Origin: Bacteroidales bacterium
GTDB lineage: Bacteria; Bacteroidota; Bacteroidia; Bacteroidales; UBA3663
DNA length: 5,057 bases
Assembly: GCA_017632695.1 (NCBI GenBank)
Contig: JAGBQS010000035.1
Location: 1 to 5,057 of the forward strand
Direction: 5' to 3'
Program-made: the position numbers and the translations under genes
The notes under the pieces: model-generated
The model's input: the letters and a program-made list of their open reading frames with translations, nothing else
Databases searched by the model: none
What the model was told of the DNA's origin: nothing
Shown: positions 1-5,057 of the stretch, piece by piece
How the letters are laid out: each line of letters begins with the position of its first letter
Position numbering within the stretch: position 1 is the stretch's first letter

Positions 1-61
1 CGCCATCGATCCGGCTCAGTTGGATGAACTTCAGATTGCACTAAACCTGAAAGAAGAATGA
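1..61 (+). CDS. 3' end of an unidentified gene (partial)
   Basis: From base 2 a frame stays open to a TGA at 59-61 and encodes the C-terminal tail AIDPAQLDELQIALNLKEE. The gene begins left of the window. Its stop overlaps the start of the following GH105 gene (the A of ATG at 58 through TGA at 61), a four-base ATGA overlap of the kind seen between co-translated operon genes. That tight junction is the main evidence that this tail is really coding. The 19 residues are acidic and helix-prone and carry no motif I recognise. By context the product could be another carbohydrate-active enzyme or accessory protein of the same locus, but that is inference only. Confidence 0.6.
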   Translation, partial: AIDPAQLDELQIALNLKEE

Positions 62-1386
62 AAAAATCACTCCTTTGCATACTCATCACGGCTTCGGCTG
101 TGATGAGTTTCGCGTTTTCGCCCAAACCGCGTCGCGGACAGACGCACAACCTGATTGATGATCCGAGGGAGATGGCTATCCGTTTTGCCGACGATGAGAT
201 GACCCGTTTCCCGGAACTCTGGCAGTACGACTGGGGCAGCAAACCTTTCTTCGGCTATACGCAGGGTGTGGGCGGAACGGCCTACCTTTATATGTATGCC
301 GAAACCGGCGACAAACGCTATTTTGATTACGCCGAACAGTGGTGCGACAACCTGATTGAGGACGACGGTACCATTAAGCTCCGTGCGATGGAAACCTATA
401 ACCTCGACCTGATCCGTGGCGGTCTGGTGGTTTGTCAGGTGTATCGCGACATTAAGGCCAATCCGGATCTGGTGGGAGGCAAGGAGGCTGCCAAAGCCAA
501 GCTGACAAAGTACAAGCTGGCGATGGAGAAGCAGCTCATCAAACAGCTGAAGAACCAGCCGCGTACCGCCGACGGCGGCTATTGGCACAAACTGATTTAT
601 CAGCACCAGATGTGGCTGGACGGTATCTATATGGCTTCGCCTTTTATGGCTGCCTACGGCGCTACGTTCAATCATCCGGAATGGCAGGCCGAAGCCTTAC
701 AGCAGGTGATTACGTGCTGGCGGCATACCTACGATCCGCGTACGGGTCTGCTGCATCATGCCTGGGACGAGGCGGCTGCCCAGCGTTGGAGCGATCCGGA
801 AGGTCACAGTCCGAACTTCTGGGGACGTTCGGTAGGCTGGTACCTGATGGCTATGGTGGATATTCTGGATTATATTCCCGAAGGATTCCAGTCGAAGCTG
901 AACCTCGGACACAAGGACACGATCCAGATTTCGGGCCGCGATACCCTGATCCGTTATATCAATACGCTGGTTGAGGCTTTGCCCCAGTATCAGCGGGGCG
1001 GTCTGTGGTATCAGGTGCTGGATCAGCCGGATCGTCCGGGCAACTGGCCGGAGGCTTCAGTTACCACCCAGTTCCTGTATGCTATCGCCAAAGCAGTTAA
1101 TAAAGGATATATCCCGGCCGAGTACAAGGAGTTGTGCAAAACTGTTTACGACGGTCTGCAGCAGACTCGCTTTGCCCATCGGGATGAGGATATCAACTGC
1201 CCGATGCTGATTGTGGACGATCAGGGACGTCTGACGCTTTCCCAATGCTGTACCGTAGGCGGTCTGGGCGGTAATCCTTATCGCGACGGATCGTTCGAGT
1301 ACTACATCCATGAGAAGATCCGGCACGATTACGGAAAGGCTACCGGTCCGTTCTTTATGGGTTGCTATGAGATGAGCAAGTTTTAA
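58..1386 (+). CDS. Secreted GH105 unsaturated rhamnogalacturonyl hydrolase
   Basis: Predicted glycoside hydrolase of family 105 (YteR/YesR type, in the GH88/105 alpha6/alpha6-barrel clan). These enzymes remove the terminal unsaturated (4,5-dehydro) uronic acid from oligosaccharides made by pectin or rhamnogalacturonan lyases. The 442-residue product starts with two lysines and a hydrophobic stretch to about residue 21 ending in SFAFS, which fits a signal peptide and a periplasmic enzyme; there is no convincing lipobox. Family hallmarks in order: WGSKPFFGYTQG (59-70), YNLDLIRGG with Asp117, MWLDGIYM (185-192) with Asp188, HAWDE (234-238), FWGRSVGW (254-261), WPEAS (330-334) and the C-terminal GGLGG...YRDGSFEYY block (401-416). 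Asp117 and Asp188 fall where YteR has its two conserved aspartates (88 and 143), the latter catalytic. The length suits a single-domain family member plus signal peptide. The ATG at 58 is preceded by purine-rich AAAGAAGA and overlaps the upstream stop. The exact substrate (rhamnogalacturonan I, II or another unsaturated uronide) cannot be told from sequence. Confidence 0.92.
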   Translation: MKKSLLCILITASAVMSFAFSPKPRRGQTHNLIDDPREMAIRFADDEMTRFPELWQYDWGSKPFFGYTQGVGGTAYLYMYAETGDKRYFDYAEQWCDNLIEDDGTIKLRAMETYNLDLIRGGLVVCQVYRDIKANPDLVGGKEAAKAKLTKYKLAMEKQLIKQLKNQPRTADGGYWHKLIYQHQMWLDGIYMASPFMAAYGATFNHPEWQAEALQQVITCWRHTYDPRTGLLHHAWDEAAAQRWSDPEGHSPNFWGRSVGWYLMAMVDILDYIPEGFQSKLNLGHKDTIQISGRDTLIRYINTLVEALPQYQRGGLWYQVLDQPDRPGNWPEASVTTQFLYAIAKAVNKGYIPAEYKELCKTVYDGLQQTRFAHRDEDINCPMLIVDDQGRLTLSQCCTVGGLGGNPYRDGSFEYYIHEKIRHDYGKATGPFFMGCYEMSKF

Positions 1387-1459
1387 GAAAAACTCATTTT
1401 AAACACTTCGGAAACCAAGTAGCCGGATTGCAAGGATACTGTATATCTTCTTTAAAAAT

Positions 1460-1494
1460 ATAAACCACCTGAATTTTACTTTCAGGTGGTTTAT
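1460..1494. terminator. Bidirectional intrinsic terminator between convergent genes
   Basis: A perfect 14-base inverted repeat (1460-1473 paired with 1481-1494, core AAACCACCTGA / TCAGGTGGTTT) encloses a 7-base loop, TTTTACT. On the plus strand it is followed by TTGTTTT, and on the minus strand by TATTTTTAAAG. It therefore has the hairpin-plus-T-tract form in both directions. It sits 73 bases after the GH105 stop and 21 bases after the amidase stop, as expected for a terminator shared by two converging transcripts. The remaining bases of the 1387-1515 gap show no gene or other obvious element. Confidence 0.88.
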
Positions 1495-1515
1495 TGTTTT
1501 AACGCTTTGTTTGTA

Positions 1516-2388
1516 TTAATCGATGAACCGCTTGGTCAACCCGTTGAATTCCTCAATGCGGCGGTCGCGAAGGAACGGCCACCAGCGACGTACGTTTTCG
1601 CAGCGCTTCATGTCGACGTCCACTAACAGTATTTCGGGTTCGGTGCCGGCTTCGGCCAGAAATTCGCCTTGCGGTCCTGCAACGAACGAGTGTCCCCAGA
1701 ACTGAATGCCTTTGGTCTGCCCTGAAGGATCAGGTTCCCAACCGCAACGGTTAACAGCCACAACAGGCAAACCGTTGGCTACGGCATGTCCGCGCTGAAC
1801 TGTCTGCCAGGCTCCCAACTGACGCTGCTGTTCTTCGGCTGTGTCGGAACTTTCCCAACCGATAGCTGTCGGGTAGATGAGCAGTTCGGCTCCCTGCAAA
1901 GCCATCAGTCGAGCTCCTTCCGGATACCACTGGTCCCAGCAAACCTGCACGCCCAAACAGCCCACAGAGGTCTGGATGGGGTGGAAGCCGAGATCGCCCG
2001 GTGTGAAATAGAACTTCTCGTAGTAGGCGGGATCGTCCGGTATGTGCATCTTGCGGTATTTGCCGGCAATGGTTCCGTCCTTCTCGAATACAACAGCAGT
2101 ATTATGGTACAGTCCGGGAGCTCGACGCTCAAACAGACTGCACACCAGTACAATGCCGCATTCGGCAGCTACCTTCCCGAAGAACTCCGTAGAGGGCCCG
2201 GGAATGGGTTCGGCCAGATCGAACAGGGAAGTGTCTTCGGTCTGACAGAAGTATAGCGAATTGTGCAATTCCTGCAACACAACCAGATTCGCGCCCTGTT
2301 TGGCGGCCTTGCGGATAGCATCGGCCAAGTCTTTCTTATTCTGTTCAACATCGGCTGTCTTGGCCTGTTGTATGAGAGCAATCTTCAT
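1516..2388 (-). CDS. aguB: N-carbamoylputrescine amidase
   Basis: Carbon-nitrogen hydrolase (nitrilase superfamily), predicted to hydrolyse N-carbamoylputrescine to putrescine, CO2 and ammonia in the cytoplasm. This is the last step of the agmatine deiminase route from arginine to putrescine. The 290 residues match the usual AguB length. The superfamily triad is intact: Glu40 in VLQELHN, Lys113 in KYRKMHIP and Cys150 in VQVCWDQWYPE. The substrate call rests on AguB-type blocks, MHIPDD...YYEKFYFTPGD (114-132), YPTAIGWE (172-179) and RRWWPFLRDRR (267-277); other nitrilase branches differ there. The start is ATG at 2386-2388, preceded by an A/T-rich run (TATATAAAA) with no Shine-Dalgarno sequence, normal for Bacteroidetes. 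It lies 136 bases downstream of tldE on the same strand, so it may be read from the tldDE transcript or from its own promoter in that gap. Agmatine deiminase (aguA), often adjacent, is not seen here. There is no signal peptide. Confidence 0.93.
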   Translation of the reverse strand: MKIALIQQAKTADVEQNKKDLADAIRKAAKQGANLVVLQELHNSLYFCQTEDTSLFDLAEPIPGPSTEFFGKVAAECGIVLVCSLFERRAPGLYHNTAVVFEKDGTIAGKYRKMHIPDDPAYYEKFYFTPGDLGFHPIQTSVGCLGVQVCWDQWYPEGARLMALQGAELLIYPTAIGWESSDTAEEQQRQLGAWQTVQRGHAVANGLPVVAVNRCGWEPDPSGQTKGIQFWGHSFVAGPQGEFLAEAGTEPEILLVDVDMKRCENVRRWWPFLRDRRIEEFNGLTKRFID

Positions 2389-2436
2389 TTTTTATATAAA
2401 ATTTAGTTTCGTATTATTATTTGTTTGAAGTTTACT

Positions 2437-2502
2437 GGAGTTATTGGGAGTTAACAAGCCTTAAGCCCATTTATTAACTCCTGCTAACCCCCATTAACTC
2501 CC
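2437..2502. repeat. 10-base-period TAACTCC repeats in opposing orientation
   Basis: On the plus strand TAAC begins at 2475, 2485 and 2495, exactly ten bases apart, as units TAACTCCTGC, TAACCCCCAT and TAACTCCCTG. The complementary unit GGAGTTA begins at 2437 and 2447, also ten bases apart. The two groups face each other. GGGAGTTAA (2446-2454) can pair perfectly over nine bases with TTAACTCCC (2494-2502), and GGAGTTAA (2447-2454) can pair over eight bases with TTAACTCC (2474-2481). Alternative, mutually exclusive hairpins are therefore possible in DNA or RNA. Function is unknown; it may be a slippage-prone intergenic repeat, a binding-site cluster or an RNA-structure element. Confidence 0.7.
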
Positions 2503-2519
2503 TGCAAGTTAAGCTTGCA
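2503..2519. repeat. Small inverted repeat just after tldE
   Basis: TGCAAG (2503-2508) and CTTGCA (2514-2519) form a perfect six-base stem around a five-base loop, five bases downstream of the tldE stop codon. It could protect the 3' end of the tldDE message. It is not followed by a T-tract in the minus direction (the next bases are GGGAG), so it is not a standard intrinsic terminator. Confidence 0.4.
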
Positions 2520-2524
2520 ACTCT

Positions 2525-3850
2525 TTATTGCAAACTGATCTTTTCGAAGAATACGGTAGGGAAGAATCCGTCGAAGGTGCGTTCCACATCGTTGGCAATT
2601 TCCGAAACGCTTTGCCAAAGCTGGAGCATGTTGCCCGTGATGTTCATTCCCGAAACGCCTTGAACGCGTTCCCCGTATCGGAAAAGCTGACCCTCGATGC
2701 CGAAGGAGAAGTCGCCGGTCAGTTCATTGCAGTTGCCTCCCAGGAACCCCGTTATGAGTATGGCTTCCGGACAGTCGTTCAGGATGGCCTGACGGCTTCG
2801 GGTGCCGGGTTCGATACAGAGTACGTTTGAACTGCTGAGCGTCGGCTCCATCTGGAGCTTTCGGGCATAATAGGTACTCAGGAAATACGTTTGCAGGCAA
2901 CCCTTTCGGATGAGGTCGGTAAACCGGGTGCGGACTCCTTCAAGATCGTAGAGACATGCTCCGAAAGCACCTTTCCGTTGCGGTTCTTCGGTGAGGGTGA
3001 AGCTGGAGGACGCAATTTGCTGTCCGAGTTTGCCGGCCAGGAACGAACGGTGAGCATACAGATTGAAGCCGCTCATGGCGTCGAGTAACGGATCGAGCAG
3101 TTTCATCAGACACACGGGTTCGATGGCCAGATGATACAAGCCGGGTTTGACGGGACCGGCGCCCAACCGCCATTGGGCAGCCTGCAAAGCCTTGCGGCCC
3201 AAATCCGTCAGAAGTGGCAGCAGGTCGGCGTATCCGATGCCGGTTTCCAGCCAACCGTCGGAGGGACGGCTGTCGCCTTCGTCGTGCAGCGAGGCCGATG
3301 AATAGGCGTAGGCATTACTGCCGAAACTGATACCCCGGACTCCCTGCGAATCGGCACCGTATTGCCAGCCGCTGCGGGTACCGAACTGAGTGGTGAAACT
3401 GATGAGCCGGGGATCAGATCCTATAACAGGCTGTCCGATGGATAATGCCAGTTGGACGGGGTCGAGCGTGGGATCGTTCTCCAGATAATTCTCAAGTGCC
3501 AGCGCTTCCTGCCGGTTGGCTTCGAGGCTTTCGGAACGGTAATATCGTGAAGGATCGGGCAGGGTGCGGTCGGCATCGATGCTCAGCAGACGCGTACAGG
3601 CAATTCCGTTGGCTATCAGCGCCGAAATCTCCGTACGGTCCAGGCGGTTGGTGCTGAACGTTCCGAAACGGCCGTCGACAAACAGCCGCAGTACCAGTCC
3701 GCAACCGCTGTTCTGCTGCAGGGTCGATACTTCGGCGTCTTCGCACTGAACATTGAGCATATCGATGCACGACAGCTCCGCACGGGCTGCCTGTGCACCT
3801 TTCTGCAGGGCCTCATTGACGGCCCAGTCGGCTATTTCGATACGTTTCAT
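2525..3850 (-). CDS. tldE: TldE/PmbA-like subunit of a TldD/TldE metallopeptidase
   Basis: Member of the TldD/PmbA family (peptidase U62 type), and the probable non-catalytic partner of the TldD encoded just upstream. In E. coli the TldD-TldE complex is cytoplasmic; it matures microcin B17 by removing its leader and degrades the antitoxin CcdA. The 441 residues are close to the usual TldE/PmbA length (about 450). The N-terminal part carries the family fold (for example GCGLVLRLFVDGRFGTFSTN, 49-68). The C-terminal block GGNCNELTGDFSFGIEG (371-387) followed by GMNITGNMLQLW (401-412) is the recognisable PmbA/TldE signature. There is no HExxxH; the corresponding helix reads approximately LLDPLLDAMSG (251-261), so this subunit should not bind the catalytic zinc. 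No signal peptide or membrane segment is visible. The ATG at 3848-3850 overlaps the tldD stop by ATGA with no obvious Shine-Dalgarno sequence, implying translational coupling. The native substrate is unknown. Confidence 0.88.
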   Translation of the reverse strand: MKRIEIADWAVNEALQKGAQAARAELSCIDMLNVQCEDAEVSTLQQNSGCGLVLRLFVDGRFGTFSTNRLDRTEISALIANGIACTRLLSIDADRTLPDPSRYYRSESLEANRQEALALENYLENDPTLDPVQLALSIGQPVIGSDPRLISFTTQFGTRSGWQYGADSQGVRGISFGSNAYAYSSASLHDEGDSRPSDGWLETGIGYADLLPLLTDLGRKALQAAQWRLGAGPVKPGLYHLAIEPVCLMKLLDPLLDAMSGFNLYAHRSFLAGKLGQQIASSSFTLTEEPQRKGAFGACLYDLEGVRTRFTDLIRKGCLQTYFLSTYYARKLQMEPTLSSSNVLCIEPGTRSRQAILNDCPEAILITGFLGGNCNELTGDFSFGIEGQLFRYGERVQGVSGMNITGNMLQLWQSVSEIANDVERTFDGFFPTVFFEKISLQ

Positions 3851-5057
3851 CCTACCGTAAGTTTATCGACCAGTACCGACGGCATACCGCAGGAAACCGG
3901 GCACGACTGACCCTCCTTGCCGCATGTCCACGTCGATGGATCGTTTATCAGATTGTCGGCTACGCCATGAATATCGGCCAAAGTGCGCGGTCCGTTGCCG
4001 ATGATGTTGACATCCTTGACCGGCTGGGTAAGGCGTCCGTTTTCAATCAGGTAGCCGCCTTTGACAAAGAAAGAATAATCGCCGGCACCGATCTGTACCT
4101 GTCCGTTGCTGAAGTCGTTCACAAAGATGCCACGCTTTACGGATGCTATCAGGTCGGCCTCCGTGCTGTGCCCGCCGGACATATATGTATTACGCATGCG
4201 CGGAAGCGGCATGAAGCGGAACGATTCGCGCCGGCCGTTGCCGGTGGGCTCAACGCCGAAGTGTCTGGCCGAAATACGGTCGTGCATGAACGACGTCAGA
4301 CGTCCTTCGGTAACAATCGGGGTGCATTGTGAGGGGGTGCCTTCATCGTCGACGTGTATGGAACCCCGGAATTCGGGCAATGTGCCGTCGTCGAAAACCG
4401 ATATGTCCGGGTCGCAGATCTGTTTGCCCAGACAGTCCGTAAAAATGGATTCTCCCCGACGGATGAAATCCGCCTCGAACGCATGTCCGATAGCTTCGTG
4501 AAGCAGAATTCCGCTGGCTCCGGCACCCATCACAACCGGCATCTCGCCGCCTTTGGGCTGTACGGCAGTCAGGGCGAAGTGCAGCTTATCGATGCAGCAT
4601 TTTACCATTTCCTGCTGAAGGGCAGGAGTAAGCATGCGGAGCGTGTTCCGGAACGAGCGGCTGCATGAGGCTCTTTCCGTGCGCCCCTCGTGGGCAATAA
4701 CGCCGCCTACGGACAGGTTGGTAATGGGCTGTTCCTCCTCGTAAATGATTCCCAAACTGTTGGCTACAGCCCATCGGCGGACCTTATAGAGGATGGATCC
4801 GCTGGTATCGGTAAGGCGACCGTCGGTCTGCAGCAGGCTTTCGCGCATATCCTTCAGGTACGTAACCAGCTGGCCGATCTGCTGCTGGTCCGGCTGGAAA
4901 TCGAGCGCCCCGTGCCGGTAGAAAGATTTTTCCGGAGCAATCGGGCGGAGGGCGGGAACTGCTGTACAACGGGAACCGTTCTGTCCGATGCGGGCGGCCA
5001 GTCGGGCAGCTTTCAGCAAAGCCGGAACCGAAACATCTTCGGTATAGGCATAACCGC
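3847..5057 (-). CDS. tldD: TldD zinc metallopeptidase subunit (5' end outside window)
   Basis: Catalytic subunit of a TldD/TldE peptidase. About 402 codons are visible. The frame stays open to the right edge, reading GYAYTEDVSVPAL before the first visible in-frame TTG at 5017-5019; GYAYTED is a typical internal TldD segment, so that TTG is an ordinary leucine codon and the true start lies beyond the window. With full-length TldD near 480-500 residues, roughly 80-100 are missing. The zinc site HEAIGH is encoded at 4483-4500, in the context LLHEAIGHAFEADF. The cysteine in WTCGKEGQ (codon 3922-3924) matches the family's third metal ligand. Other family blocks are VGGVIAHEGR, RMRNTYMSGG, GDYSFFVKGGYLIENG and VNIIGNGPRTL. 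Two further cysteines follow the ligand closely (SCPVSCG). The TGA at 3847-3849 overlaps the tldE ATG, so the two subunits are probably made together. The visible part is intact; the native substrate is unknown. Confidence 0.93.
   Translation of the reverse strand, partial: GYAYTEDVSVPALLKAARLAARIGQNGSRCTAVPALRPIAPEKSFYRHGALDFQPDQQQIGQLVTYLKDMRESLLQTDGRLTDTSGSILYKVRRWAVANSLGIIYEEEQPITNLSVGGVIAHEGRTERASCSRSFRNTLRMLTPALQQEMVKCCIDKLHFALTAVQPKGGEMPVVMGAGASGILLHEAIGHAFEADFIRRGESIFTDCLGKQICDPDISVFDDGTLPEFRGSIHVDDEGTPSQCTPIVTEGRLTSFMHDRISARHFGVEPTGNGRRESFRFMPLPRMRNTYMSGGHSTEADLIASVKRGIFVNDFSNGQVQIGAGDYSFFVKGGYLIENGRLTQPVKDVNIIGNGPRTLADIHGVADNLINDPSTWTCGKEGQSCPVSCGMPSVLVDKLTVG

Larger units (their letters stand above)
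2389..2524 (-). promoter_or_regulatory. tldE-aguB intergenic region, AT-rich aguB leader
   Basis: This 136-base gap between two same-strand genes has two parts. Next to aguB (2389-2434) it is very A/T-rich, as in many Bacteroidetes leaders. Read on the minus strand, TAAATTTT (2398-2405) is one base from the Bacteroides -7 element TAnnTTTG, but it lies only about 10 bases from the ATG and I see no matching TTG-type -33 element, so a promoter is not established. The part next to tldE (2435-2520) holds repeats listed separately. No hairpin followed by a T-tract is seen after the tldE stop, so read-through from tldDE into aguB remains possible. Confidence 0.35.

Noticed and set aside
67..675. A 202-codon open frame antisense to the GH105 gene
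   Set aside because: It lies wholly within a well-supported gene on the opposite strand, its translation has no recognisable domain, and it has no leader of its own.
1786..2256. A 156-codon plus-strand open frame across the aguB gene
   Set aside because: It is antisense to a gene with an intact catalytic triad and its translation looks like an unstructured shadow.
2411..2427. Plus-strand promoter-like TATTATTTG motif
   Set aside because: It resembles a Bacteroides -7 element only loosely, and no plus-strand gene follows it; the A/T richness of the leader explains it.
2437..2502. Possible CRISPR array in the tldE-aguB gap
   Set aside because: The units are about 7-10 bases with no unique spacers, occur in both orientations, and no cas gene is present.
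2503..2519. Intrinsic terminator after tldE
   Set aside because: The stem is only six bases and no T-tract follows it in the direction of transcription.
3967..4501. Plus-strand open frames of 121 and 131 codons opposite tldD
   Set aside because: They overlap each other and the conserved tldD coding region, including the HEAIGH site, and show no family features; typical shadows in GC-moderate coding DNA.
1..5057. A previously undescribed biological system such as a defence island, mobile element or toxin-antitoxin pair
   Set aside because: All four main genes belong to well-known families and look intact. No transposase, integrase, repeat-bounded cargo or unexplained long gene is present, so a claim of a new system is not supported.

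Overview
The window looks like chromosomal DNA from a Bacteroidales-type bacterium (Bacteroides, Parabacteroides, Prevotella or a relative). This rests on three things: a secreted family-105 glycoside hydrolase typical of pectin-utilisation loci, an AguB-type amidase and TldD/TldE pair whose wording resembles Bacteroidetes homologues, and an A-rich start context without a clear Shine-Dalgarno sequence. The genus cannot be fixed from the sequence alone. Coding density is high. There is no RNA gene, insertion sequence, phage gene or CRISPR array.

Layout. (1) Positions 1-1386, plus strand: the last 19 codons of an unidentified gene overlap, by an ATGA junction, a complete secreted GH105 unsaturated rhamnogalacturonyl hydrolase. 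The two are probably the 3' end of a carbohydrate-utilisation operon. (2) Positions 1387-1515: a 129-base gap between convergent genes, holding a strong hairpin with T-rich flanks on both sides that fits a bidirectional terminator. (3) Positions 1516-2388, minus strand: a complete N-carbamoylputrescine amidase (aguB) with an intact Glu-Lys-Cys triad. (4) Positions 2389-2524: an AT-rich leader for aguB plus a cluster of 10-base-period TAACTCC-type repeats present in both orientations. (5) Positions 2525-5057, minus strand: tldE (complete, no zinc-binding motif) and tldD (HEAIGH zinc site, 5' end beyond the right edge), joined by an ATGA overlap.

How the genes work together. The GH105 enzyme would act in the periplasm on unsaturated oligosaccharides left by pectin lyases. 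TldD and TldE would form a cytoplasmic heteromeric metallopeptidase, TldD carrying the zinc and TldE completing the complex. AguB would convert N-carbamoylputrescine to putrescine; its usual partner, agmatine deiminase, is not in the window. No clearly new system is visible. The most unusual non-coding feature is the periodic inverted repeat cluster between tldE and aguB.
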